A stretch of 48,103 nt of DNA from Woeseiaceae bacterium (GTDB lineage: Bacteria; Pseudomonadota; Gammaproteobacteria; Steroidobacterales; Woeseiaceae): positions 1 through 48,103 of the forward strand of contig JABDOQ010000005.1 of assembly GCA_013043165.1 (NCBI GenBank), given 5' to 3'. Below the pieces are notes generated by a model, which was given only the letters and a program-made list of their open reading frames with translations, had not been told where the DNA came from and did not search any database. Positions 8,310 to 16,177 of the stretch are shown piece after piece (positions within the stretch are counted from its first letter, which is position 1; each line of letters begins with the position of its first letter). The position numbers and the translations under genes were made by a program.

Positions 8310-9617
8310 ATGACCACAGATACAGAATCTGGCGACAGCACCAATACCCGCTGGTGGATTCTCGCATTCGTCAGCCTGCTCATGTTCGGCAACTACTACG
8401 TTTACGACTCAATCGGTCCCCTGGCGGAACAACTGGAGCGGCAACTCGGATTCAGCGATACCGAAATTGGTGCCTTGAACGCGATCTACAGCCTGCCCAA
8501 CATTTTCCTGGTATTGATCGGCGGGCTCATTGTCGACCGCTTCGGGGCACCGCGGGTTACGCTATGGACAACTGCAATCTGTCTCGCTGGTGCGATCCTC
8601 ACGGCATGGCAGGGGAGTTTCGTGACCATGGCGGCCGGCCGCCTGCTGTTTGGTATTGGCGCCGAAACCATGCTGGTCGCCGTGACGGTCGCGCTGGGAA
8701 TCTGGTTTGCCCGCAGTGGCGTAGCCTTTGCGATGGCGCTCAGCCTCGCTGTCGCCCGCGGCGGGTCTTATGTGGCCGACCTGTCACCGGTATGGGCAGG
8801 CTCGATCTATGACCGTGGCTGGCAGGAACCTCTCATCCTCGCTGCGGGATTCGCAGCGCTCAGCATGTTTTTCGCCGTTAGCTACTGGTGGGTCGACAAG
8901 TCCGGTACGCCGCCCAAGCCACTGGCTGAAACGCCTGTCGCGACCGAACGCATACGCTGGAAGGATGTCGCGCGCTTTGGCCGATCTTTTTGGTACATCC
9001 TTGCGCTTTGCGTGCTGTTTTACTCGGTCATATTTCCGTTTCGTTCCACGTTCGCCATCAAGTATTTCCAGCATGCGCATGAGATGAGCCTCGAAAGCGC
9101 TGCGCTGCTCAATAGCTATGTGTTCCTCGCGGCAATTTTTGCCACGCCGCTGTTCGGCTGGATAGCCGACAGGTATGGGCGACGCGCCCTGTCAATGGTG
9201 TTCGGCTCCTTATTGCTACCCCTTTCCTTCGTCGGCGTGTTCATCGGTGCCGGGGGGCTGTGGTTAACGACCGTGCTGCTCGGCATCAGTTTTTCACTGA
9301 TTCCGGCGGTATTGTGGCCGTCGGTAGTCAAACTGGTGGAAGCGAGTCGGCTCGGTACCGCCTACGGTTTGTTGTTCATGATGCAGGCCGCCGGCATGAC
9401 TGTCGCAAACGTCGTGGCTGGCTGGTTAAATGACGTGGGTAGAGCAGGGGCGGACAACCCCGCGGGTTACACTCCCATGATCATCTTTTTCGCGGGCCTC
9501 TCGCTCGGCGCGTTATTCTTTGCGCTGGCGCTGTGGCGCCGCGAGATCGGACCCGCGAATCACGGGCTGGAATTGCCGGGCGGGGCGATCCCTGTTCCAA
9601 TCCGGGAACTGGTTTAA
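8310..9617 (+). CDS. MFS transporter
   Basis: 435 residues with about twelve hydrophobic helices. Helices 2-3 carry the major facilitator signature GGLIVDRFGAPRV (about 72-84), repeated in the second half as FGWIADRYGRRAL near 288-300. The central loop (about residues 190-220) is short and polar. The substrate is unknown; MFSD1-like and organic-anion members share this look. The start ATG lies 39 bases after the tRNA. The gene is followed 21 bases later by the PQQ-type dehydrogenase-like lipoprotein, so import or efflux of a sugar or polyol-like compound linked to periplasmic oxidation is possible but speculative. Confidence 0.88.
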   Translation: MTTDTESGDSTNTRWWILAFVSLLMFGNYYVYDSIGPLAEQLERQLGFSDTEIGALNAIYSLPNIFLVLIGGLIVDRFGAPRVTLWTTAICLAGAILTAWQGSFVTMAAGRLLFGIGAETMLVAVTVALGIWFARSGVAFAMALSLAVARGGSYVADLSPVWAGSIYDRGWQEPLILAAGFAALSMFFAVSYWWVDKSGTPPKPLAETPVATERIRWKDVARFGRSFWYILALCVLFYSVIFPFRSTFAIKYFQHAHEMSLESAALLNSYVFLAAIFATPLFGWIADRYGRRALSMVFGSLLLPLSFVGVFIGAGGLWLTTVLLGISFSLIPAVLWPSVVKLVEASRLGTAYGLLFMMQAAGMTVANVVAGWLNDVGRAGADNPAGYTPMIIFFAGLSLGALFFALALWRREIGPANHGLELPGGAIPVPIRELV

Positions 9618-9638
9618 CAACCGCCCGGGACTAACGCC

Positions 9639-10943
9639 ATGCGCTTTAACAACGTCGTACTGATCCTGCTTCTGCTCGCTATCGCCGGCTGTGGCGGCAA
9701 CGCGAAACTGCCCGTTGCCGCGGGCACCGGTCCGGAACCTGTGCTACCCGAACCGCGAAATGCACTGATACCACTCGTGAATATTGCGCGCATCGCGCGC
9801 TGGGAAGGCGCCGCAACGCCGGTCGCGGCCGAGGGTCTTGTCGTAAACGCCTTCGCTGCCGGGCTGGACCATCCGCGCTGGCTTTACGTGCTGCCAAACG
9901 GGGATGTGCTGGTCGCCGAGACAAATGCCCAGCCAAAGAAGCCGAAAGGCATTGTTGGACGCGTTGAAAAAATGGTCATGTCGCGGGCTGGCGCGGGCGT
10001 GCCCAGCGCGGACCGGATTTCGTTACTGCGTGACGCGGATGGCGATGGGGTTGCCGAAACCAAAACCGTGTTCCTGTCAGGACTGACGTCGCCGTTCGGC
10101 ATGAGCCTGATTGGCAACCGTCTGTTCGTTGCCAATACTGACGGCGTCGTCAGCTTTCCCTATGCCGGGGGCGAGACGCAGATTACATCGGCCGGAACGC
10201 CGCTCGTGGCGCTGCCGGCGGGCGAAAACAATCGTCACTGGACCAAGAACATCGTAGCCAGTGCCGATGGCATTTATTTATATGCCTCGGTTGGCTCGAA
10301 CAGCGATCACGCCGAAAACGGCATCGACAACGAGACAGGCCGGGCCGCGATCTGGCAGATCGACGCCGGAACGGGCGAACACCGCGTGTTCGCGTCCGGT
10401 TTGCGCAACCCGGTGGGCATGGCGTTCGAACCATCGACCGGAGTCCTTTGGACGGCGGTCAACGAGCGCGACGACCTCGGCGGTGACCTGGTGCCCGACT
10501 ATATGACTTCGGTTGTTGATGGCGGCTTCTACGGCTGGCCGTACAGCTATTATGGCGATCACCTGGACCCGCGCATCAAGGATCAGCGACCGGACCTGGT
10601 CGCCACTGCGCTGACTCCTGATTATGCACTCGGACCGCACACGGCCTCACTCGGCCTGACCTTCGCTGAGGGTCAGGCGCTGGGGCCCGCCTGGAGCGAC
10701 GGTGCGTTTATCGGCCAGCACGGCTCGTGGAATCGTAAACCGCGCAGTGGTTACAAAGTGATCTTCGTGCGGTTTGCAAACGGCAGGCCGGTTGGTCAAC
10801 CCGTCGACGTTCTAACCGGGTTTCTGAACGAGGACGGCGACGCGCAGGGACGGCCCGTCGGGGTGATCGTTGACAAGGCCGGTTCGCTATTGGTCGCAGA
10901 CGATGCCGGCAATACGATCTGGCGTGTTTCCCGGGCAAAATAG
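9639..10943 (+). CDS. Sorbosone/glucose-dehydrogenase-like beta-propeller lipoprotein (PQQ type)
   Basis: 434 residues. A lipoprotein signal ends at IAGC (Cys18). The rest is a six-bladed propeller of the L-sorbosone/soluble glucose dehydrogenase fold: GLDHPRWLYVLPNGDVLVAE, then RDADGDG, GLTSPFGMSL, FASGLRNPVGMAFEP (about 247-261), DGGFYGWPYSYYG (about 295-307) and GSWNRKPRSGYKV. These segments surround the PQQ/calcium site and the catalytic His in the family. It probably acts in the periplasm, anchored to a membrane, passing electrons to a carrier such as the cytochrome c encoded next. The actual substrate is unknown, and some family members are of unproven activity. Confidence 0.85.
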   Translation: MRFNNVVLILLLLAIAGCGGNAKLPVAAGTGPEPVLPEPRNALIPLVNIARIARWEGAATPVAAEGLVVNAFAAGLDHPRWLYVLPNGDVLVAETNAQPKKPKGIVGRVEKMVMSRAGAGVPSADRISLLRDADGDGVAETKTVFLSGLTSPFGMSLIGNRLFVANTDGVVSFPYAGGETQITSAGTPLVALPAGENNRHWTKNIVASADGIYLYASVGSNSDHAENGIDNETGRAAIWQIDAGTGEHRVFASGLRNPVGMAFEPSTGVLWTAVNERDDLGGDLVPDYMTSVVDGGFYGWPYSYYGDHLDPRIKDQRPDLVATALTPDYALGPHTASLGLTFAEGQALGPAWSDGAFIGQHGSWNRKPRSGYKVIFVRFANGRPVGQPVDVLTGFLNEDGDAQGRPVGVIVDKAGSLLVADDAGNTIWRVSRAK

Positions 10944-11037
10944 CGCGCCGCGGGCGGCGCGGCGCACAAAGGGGAACTCTGTCGCTGCCCTGCAGGTCAT
11001 TATACTATGAGGCGTTGACCAAGCAGGGGACGTAGCT

Positions 11038-11646
11038 ATGAAGGGCGCTCGATTTCTGATGTTTACGGTTGTATTGCTCACTGGCTGTGCAACTGAAACA
11101 CCGATGGACCCGTTGAAAGGTTACGAGGAGGTTGACGCTACGACCATCCTTGACGCCCCTGGTGCAATCCCGGGCACATATTCACCGCAAAATCGAGACC
11201 TGGTTGCCCGAGGTGAGTACATGGTCGAGCTGCTGGGCTGCGGCGTGTGTCACACTGACGGCGCGCTCGTGGGCGATCCCGATTTTGATCGATCGCTGGC
11301 GGGTTCGGCGACGGGCATTGCCTTTACGGCCCCCATGGGTAAGACGCACCCCGGCGTCATATATCCGGCCAACATAACGCCCGACGACAAGACGGGCATC
11401 GGTACCTGGACAGACCAGCAGATTTCGAATGCTGTCAGGGCCGGCATCGGCCGTCACGGCAATCGGCGAATTGCGTCCATGCCGTGGCTGGGCTACGCGA
11501 AAATGTCCGACGATGACGCTGCCGCTATCGTCAGCTACCTGCGCAGCATCAAACCTGTAAGTCACGAGGTGCCCGACGAGGTTGCGCCAGGAAGACGCGC
11601 GACGCATCCCTTCGTTTACTTCGGCGTTTATCGAAGCAAACCCTGA
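11038..11646 (+). CDS. Cytochrome c lipoprotein
   Basis: 202 residues. The signal peptide has a lipobox ending at Cys17 (LLTGCA). One c-type haem site, CGVCH, lies at residues 68-72, and a downstream SMPWLGYAKMSDDD region supplies the likely axial Met. This is the class I cytochrome c arrangement seen in subunits of alcohol and sugar dehydrogenases. It follows the PQQ-type protein by about 95 bases on the same strand, so it is the likely electron acceptor. A GC-rich hairpin (about 10943-10965) without a U-run lies between the two genes. Confidence 0.88.
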   Translation: MKGARFLMFTVVLLTGCATETPMDPLKGYEEVDATTILDAPGAIPGTYSPQNRDLVARGEYMVELLGCGVCHTDGALVGDPDFDRSLAGSATGIAFTAPMGKTHPGVIYPANITPDDKTGIGTWTDQQISNAVRAGIGRHGNRRIASMPWLGYAKMSDDDAAAIVSYLRSIKPVSHEVPDEVAPGRRATHPFVYFGVYRSKP

Positions 11647-11685
11647 GTCGATCTGCGCGTCGCTGCGGGAGTGTTGCTGACGGTA

Positions 11686-13548
11686 TCAGGCGGACGACAA
11701 ATCCAGGTACTTGAATTTGCTCTCGCCGATCTCGAGTTCGTCGCCATTCGAGAGTGTGTGACTCGTAACAGGCACAGAGTTCACAAGAAAGCCGTTTTTG
11801 CTGCCTGCATCCTCGATCGTTACGCGGGATCCGTCGCACGTGATTCTTGCGTGCACGCGACTTATATACTTGCTGTTGATCCGGATATCATTGTCACGAG
11901 AACGACCGATCGTTAGTTCCTTCTTTGCCAGCGGGTAGCGAACGGGTTCAGCTGACCCATCTTCCGCGGATACGATAAAGTGCTCGATCGGCTCAAACGG
12001 CTGTCCCACGACAGTATTTGCCTGCTCGAGCCAATGGTCATCGATGCGCACGTCGAGCTCTCGAATACCGCTGCCAATTGCTGACAATCGATCCGCGCTG
12101 CGATCGAGCACATCGAGGCTTGCCTGTTTCTCGCTAATCTCCGCTTCAAGCACGGCGACCAGTTCACGCTGCGCATCGAGCTCATTCTGCAGGCCCTTCT
12201 TTTCCGATTCTGTCTCGAGCAGCACCGCATGTAGTTCTGCTGCGCGAATCTCCTGCTCGCCTGCCCTGTCACTCATCTTCTCAAGTTTCGACGCCGTATT
12301 GGCAACCTGTTCGCGAAGGTCTTCTGCGGTTTCTTCACTCGCTGCCAGGGAATCTTCCAGTTCCCTGATCCGGGATTCATGTTCTCTGATCGTCGGCTCC
12401 GATAGTCGTACACGTTCACGCAGTTCGCCGATCGTTATGCCCAGTTCGCCGGCCTTTGCATCGTGCTCCTTCTGGTCTTCCTCGAAGCTTGCGATGCGTG
12501 CATCGGCCGACTCCAGGCTCGCCTGCAATTTCGCAATGGTCGCTTTCTCATCTGCGAGCAGGCTCTCCAGGGACGACTGGCCGCGATTCCGGTCTTTCAG
12601 ATCCTGCCGTAGTGTGCGTATCGTCGCGTCCCGGCGACCCAGTTTATTCTGAAGTTTTTCCAGGTCTTTGTGAAGCTGCATGGTTTCGGCATTGAGGCTC
12701 CCAAGTTCTCGGGATTTTTCCTCCAGCACCTCCTGAAGTGCTGTGTGGCTGGCATTCTTCTCGGAATGACGACCCTTCAGTTCCGACAGCTCACGTTCGA
12801 GTTCCATTACTTTCAGCGCCAGGCTTGCTTGTTGCTCCTCTTTTTCGGCAACCACATCATTGTGGGCCTCGAGATCGTTGCTCATGCCCTCGATGGTATT
12901 TTCGTAGTCGCGCACTTTGGCGTTCAGCTTGTCCCAGTCGTTCTTGCGTCCGTCGATATAGTCTTTCAATTCCTGTATCTGCATTCGGAGATCCGCATTT
13001 TTCGACTCGAAAACAGCCATGCGATCGTCTACGTCAGTGGCAGACCGTTTCAGCTCCTCGAGTTCGTTTTCAAGGCGATTTCTCTCGTCGCGTAGCGCTG
13101 CACGTTCGCTGGACACCGCATCAACCTCGGCGTCACGAGCAAGAATGGTTCGATCGCGTTCAAGATTTTTGGACTGCAGGTCCTTTATTTCATCCAGCGC
13201 GGCTGAAAGGTCCTTCGCGATAGCCGTCTTTTCCGATGCCAATACGGTCAGATCTTCCTGCAGCAGCGCTTTTTTCTCCTGATGAGACTTCAGGTCCCGC
13301 TGTAAACCCGCAATCTCCTCGTCGCGCTGCAGCATCTCTTTTTCAACAGCCCGCCATTTCGAATGCAGCAGGCTCAGATCATGTTCGAGTCTCCCGAGCG
13401 AGTACGACGCTGTGCCAGGAGGTGTCGCAGCGTCCGGCTGATCGTCGTCTGCGTCCGCGGCGTGAGACTCGCGATCCAAAAGCTCGAGAGTCGTCGGCTG
13501 GAGTTTTTCGAACTCGCCGGTTTCAACTGAAGAATTCTGGTCTTTCAT
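11686..13548 (-). CDS. Long coiled-coil protein with C-terminal FHA domain
   Basis: 620 residues. A short acidic N-terminus is followed by a continuous heptad-rich coiled coil from about 50 to 470, dense in Glu, Lys, Leu and Arg. The last 85 residues form a forkhead-associated domain: LTIGRSRDNDIRI, YISRVHARI, SKNGFLVN, keeping the phosphothreonine-binding Arg, Ser, His and Asn/Gly positions. No signal peptide or membrane helix is visible, so it is a cytoplasmic phospho-dependent scaffold. An upstream frame start at 13584 would overlap the regulator gene; the ATG at 13548 has GAGG before it and is preferred. It is probably co-transcribed with the LuxR-type gene 13 bases upstream. No Ser/Thr kinase is in the window. 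Confidence 0.85.
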   Translation of the reverse strand: MKDQNSSVETGEFEKLQPTTLELLDRESHAADADDDQPDAATPPGTASYSLGRLEHDLSLLHSKWRAVEKEMLQRDEEIAGLQRDLKSHQEKKALLQEDLTVLASEKTAIAKDLSAALDEIKDLQSKNLERDRTILARDAEVDAVSSERAALRDERNRLENELEELKRSATDVDDRMAVFESKNADLRMQIQELKDYIDGRKNDWDKLNAKVRDYENTIEGMSNDLEAHNDVVAEKEEQQASLALKVMELERELSELKGRHSEKNASHTALQEVLEEKSRELGSLNAETMQLHKDLEKLQNKLGRRDATIRTLRQDLKDRNRGQSSLESLLADEKATIAKLQASLESADARIASFEEDQKEHDAKAGELGITIGELRERVRLSEPTIREHESRIRELEDSLAASEETAEDLREQVANTASKLEKMSDRAGEQEIRAAELHAVLLETESEKKGLQNELDAQRELVAVLEAEISEKQASLDVLDRSADRLSAIGSGIRELDVRIDDHWLEQANTVVGQPFEPIEHFIVSAEDGSAEPVRYPLAKKELTIGRSRDNDIRINSKYISRVHARITCDGSRVTIEDAGSKNGFLVNSVPVTSHTLSNGDELEIGESKFKYLDLSSA

Positions 13549-13561
13549 ATTGCTGCCTCGT

Positions 13562-14236
13562 TCAGGTAGGCGGTGGGCCGCCATCGCGCAGGTTGTGCAC
13601 GACCGATACGATCGCCGTGCGCGTCGAAACGCCGAGCTTGGCTCGAACGGACTTCAAGTAGGCGCGCACCGTCTCGACGCTGATGCCCAGTTCCGTCGCT
13701 ATTTCCTTGTCCGTTCCACCGGATATCAGCTCTTCGACGACATCCGCTTCGCGCTTTGATAATCGGAACAGACCTTTGATTTTCTGCAGGTCAATATCGC
13801 CGGTTTTCGGATCGCCGATAGGCTCGACCAAAGCCGCGTATCTCGGCTCCATATCGATGACGCTGCCGTCCAACTCAAAAATACGCAGGCACCAGAATTG
13901 ATTTTCCAAGACGATAAGCGCACATTTTTCGTGCGATTTGTTGATGATAATTTGACGTGCGATGTTGCTTATGGGTTCGACTTCCGAGCGCAGCAGGTAG
14001 CGCGCCTCCTGCAATGCCCTCGCGATCAGCTCCGGCGTGATCTTCGGCATGAAACGATCATCGGGCGGGTCTTCATCGGGTTTACAGGAAAAAATAAGGT
14101 CGCCGTGCTGATCGACGACGAACAGCAGCGGACGTTGTCGCCGCCGAAGAATATCCGACAGCTTGAAGTCGTACTTCTCGTCAGTCTTATAGAGATCATA
14201 TGAGACGAGGCGTAGGTCCGTAGGACTAAGATCCAT
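13562..14236 (-). CDS. LuxR-type transcriptional regulator
   Basis: 224 residues. The C-terminal LuxR/GerE helix-turn-helix is clear: LSKREADVVEELISGG, DKEIATELGISVETVRAYL, KSVRAKLGVSTRTAIV (about 163-215). The N-terminal 140 residues look like a PAS-like sensing domain (LLFVVDQHGDLIFSC) rather than a phospho-receiver, because no receiver Asp/Lys pattern is seen, and rather than a typical acyl-homoserine-lactone pocket. It is divergent from the fibre-like cluster across a 513-base region with several dyads, so control of that cluster, its own operon, or both is the natural inference. Its 3' end is 13 bases from the FHA gene. Confidence 0.85.
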   Translation of the reverse strand: MDLSPTDLRLVSYDLYKTDEKYDFKLSDILRRRQRPLLFVVDQHGDLIFSCKPDEDPPDDRFMPKITPELIARALQEARYLLRSEVEPISNIARQIIINKSHEKCALIVLENQFWCLRIFELDGSVIDMEPRYAALVEPIGDPKTGDIDLQKIKGLFRLSKREADVVEELISGGTDKEIATELGISVETVRAYLKSVRAKLGVSTRTAIVSVVHNLRDGGPPPT

Positions 14237-14330
14237 GGATCGTGCTGCTGTGCAGCCTCCCTTCCTTTAATGGGCAATTTGTTTTGTGAGCAATTCGTAT
14301 TTTTATTTTGCGTCGAACTGATTTCGACTT

Positions 14331-14355
14331 GCGACAATCCTCTTCACGTTGTCGC
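14331..14355. promoter_or_regulatory. Operator-like dyad GCGACAA-N11-TTGTCGC
   Basis: GCGACAA (14331-14337) and TTGTCGC (14349-14355) are exact reverse complements with an 11-base spacer. The site is about 95-120 bases upstream of the LuxR-type gene start, a plausible place for a dimeric regulator. Confidence 0.4.
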
Positions 14356-14524
14356 TGCCCTGAATACGGTTAAAGTAACGCATTTTGTCAGCGAATATCA
14401 ATGTCGGAAAACTGTACAGAACCCCGTTATTCAACGGATAGGCAAAAACGAGAGCCGGTTCACAGTCGGCTGCGGGACGCGCTTATCAGAAGGTGAGCCC
14501 AGGTAGCGCGACGCCACATAATGC

Positions 14525-14575
14525 ACCCCCAATTCCGGGGTACTGCCGATTGCCCAGGCACCCCAATTCTGGGGT
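14525..14575. promoter_or_regulatory. Tandem operator-like sites ACCCC-AATTC-GGGGT
   Basis: Two copies of a palindromic site lie 35 bases apart: ACCCC-CAATTCC-GGGGT (14525-14541) and ACCCC-AATTCT-GGGGT (14560-14575). Both share the core CCCAATTC followed by GGGGTAC. The sites are roughly 175-225 bases upstream of the first fibre-like gene. Repeated, near-identical dyads at about three to three and a half helical turns suggest cooperative binding of a dimeric regulator, perhaps the divergent LuxR-type protein. That assignment is inference. Confidence 0.55.
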
Positions 14576-14606
14576 ACCCATCCGAGTTTACTGGCCATGG
14601 TGGTCT

Positions 14607-14620
14607 CAATTCGGGAATTG
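14607..14620. promoter_or_regulatory. Perfect dyad CAATTC-GG-GAATTG
   Basis: A 6+6 perfect inverted repeat with a 2-base spacer. It shares the CAATTC core with the two ACCCC/GGGGT sites upstream (CAATTC at 14530, 14564 and 14607). Confidence 0.35.
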
Positions 14621-14749
14621 TTTGTATTCCTGAGAGACGTATTGTCGACATTGGAAGAAGTTCTCGCGGCGAGTATCAGCCTACCTGATGACTTTTGGCT
14701 TGGCAGCGGGTTCGTCAGCAACCCATCGAACGGCAAAGGATTAAATAAA

Positions 14750-16135
14750 ATGAATGCAACGGAATTTTTGACAAGAAAACTGCTTCTCGCGGTTTCGCTG
14801 TCGATGTTGGCAGCACCCGCAATGGCGGGTGGCGGTGATGATGGACGCGGTCACCGTGGTGGCCCGGACTTCGACAACAGCGGCAACAGTTCCTCGTTCG
14901 GCTCCTCAATGGCCAACGATAATTCGGAATCGACTACCGAGACCAATAACTCGGACAACAGCGATTCGACTGACGCGTCGAACCACAGCGACAACTCCGA
15001 CAGTAGCACCAATAATGACGCGAGCTCCGATAATGGCGGCGCATCAGCGACCGACGACAGCCTGGCGCTTACGGTTGGCAATGTCGGCAACGGTAATTTG
15101 AATGATAGCTCCGACAATTCGGATAACTCCGATAACAGCGACAATTCCGATAACAGCCAGAACAACAACACGACGAGCGACAACGGCTCGGCGTCGGCAG
15201 CTGATGGAAGCGTTGCGTTGTCGACATCGGATACCGGCAACGGCAATCTGAACGATAATTCGGACAACAGCGATAACTCGAATAACAGCGACATGTCTGA
15301 CGACAGTTCAGCAGGCGCTTTCCACGGTGCCGCAGCGGCGAATAACGATAGTGATGCCTCGGCGAATAACAGCGATAACTCTGATGACAGCGTCGTGATA
15401 GGAATTCACGGCGCGTCTGTCGCCAATAATGAGGGTGAGTCCAACATCAATGACAGCGACCACTCTGACAGCAGCAGCGCAGATGCTTACGACGAAGCGG
15501 CCGCCGCAAATAATGACAGCACGGCCGAAGTGAACAACAGCGACAATTCGGTTGAAGATGAAGCTGAGGCGAGCTACGGCTCGGCCGCCGCGAACAACGG
15601 CAGTACAGCAACCGCAGACAACAGCGATAACTCCAACAACAGCGATAACTCTGATAACAGCGATAACTCAAACAACAGCGACAACTCGCTGGAAGATGAG
15701 GCTGAGGCAAGTCACAGTTCAGCGGCCGCGAATAACGGCAGCACTGCAACCGCAAACAACAGTGACAACTCCAATAACAGCGACAACTCTGACAACAGCG
15801 ACAACTCGAATAATGCCGACAGCTCTGACAATAGCGGTGCAATGGCACATTACTCGGGCGCTGCGGCAAATAACGATGGCACGGCGGAAATCGACAACAG
15901 CATCGATCTTGGCGGCATCGCTATCAGCGAGAGTGACCTGGACGCTACGGTCAGCGACAACAGCACGGCGCTACGCGGCTACGAGGGGCAGTCAGATTCC
16001 TCGAATGAAGTGGGCGGTGCCTTTGGCGGCGTCAGCGGAATCAGCGTTGCAGGACAGAATGTGGGACAAGCATCCGCTGTTCAGCAAAGCGTCAACGTTC
16101 AGTCGAATATCGGCAATGGTGGCGGCACCAATTAA
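14750..16135 (+). CDS. Secreted Asp-Asn-Ser repeat protein, copy 1 (putative fibre/matrix subunit)
   Basis: 461 residues. A signal peptide (cleavage after APAMA, about residue 25) leads a Gly/His/Arg-rich linker, then about 330 residues dominated by Ser-Asp-Asn triplets. Within them recur modules of the form AAANN-GSTATA-DNSDNS, closed by EDEAEA. The last 90 residues are different: DNSIDLGGIAISESDLD, then GQNVGQASAVQQSVNVQ. There is no Cys and no membrane anchor. The composition is very acidic, so ion binding (such as calcium) or a hydrated fibre is plausible. AAAGGA lies about 9 bases before the ATG. It is a paralogue of the next gene. I infer the role of FapB/FapC in a Fap-like system, although the repeat itself is not the FapC repeat. 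Confidence 0.8.
   Translation: MNATEFLTRKLLLAVSLSMLAAPAMAGGGDDGRGHRGGPDFDNSGNSSSFGSSMANDNSESTTETNNSDNSDSTDASNHSDNSDSSTNNDASSDNGGASATDDSLALTVGNVGNGNLNDSSDNSDNSDNSDNSDNSQNNNTTSDNGSASAADGSVALSTSDTGNGNLNDNSDNSDNSNNSDMSDDSSAGAFHGAAAANNDSDASANNSDNSDDSVVIGIHGASVANNEGESNINDSDHSDSSSADAYDEAAAANNDSTAEVNNSDNSVEDEAEASYGSAAANNGSTATADNSDNSNNSDNSDNSDNSNNSDNSLEDEAEASHSSAAANNGSTATANNSDNSNNSDNSDNSDNSNNADSSDNSGAMAHYSGAAANNDGTAEIDNSIDLGGIAISESDLDATVSDNSTALRGYEGQSDSSNEVGGAFGGVSGISVAGQNVGQASAVQQSVNVQSNIGNGGGTN
14945..15840 (+). repeat. Degenerate 9-base (Asp-Asn-Ser) codon repeat tract, copy 1
   Basis: In-frame GAY-AAC-WSN triplets are tandemly repeated, with the purest run near 15104-15157 and others near 15625-15690 and 15760-15830. 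Ser codons alternate between AGC and TCN, so the DNA is less repetitive than the protein; this may limit slippage. Confidence 0.8.
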
Positions 16136-16177
16136 CAGCAGGCCAATTTAGAGACAAATCACTAAGGAAGCATAAAG

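Larger units (their letters stand above)
14237..14749. other. Long divergent regulatory region upstream of the fibre-like cluster
   Basis: 513 bases without a supported gene. Besides the dyads listed separately, it holds a TGTGAGCAATT half-site near 14284 and a TGTCGACA near 14643. A frame start at 14597 could extend the next protein, but it adds a non-secretory stretch before a perfect signal peptide and is rejected. The length suggests complex regulation or a long leader. Confidence 0.6.

Noticed and set aside
10943..10965. GC-rich hairpin between the PQQ-type dehydrogenase and cytochrome c genes as a terminator.
   Set aside because: There is no U-run after it, and the gene order suggests co-transcription.
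14597..14749. N-terminal extension of the first repeat protein by 51 residues from a start at 14597.
   Set aside because: It would bury a perfect signal peptide, overlaps operator-like dyads, and the ATG at 14750 has its own AAAGGA ribosome site.
15447..15869. Long open frames on the minus strand across both repeat genes, rich in Leu-Ser-Glu or Cys-Arg.
   Set aside because: They are shadows of the repeated codons, without starts, ribosome sites or family features.
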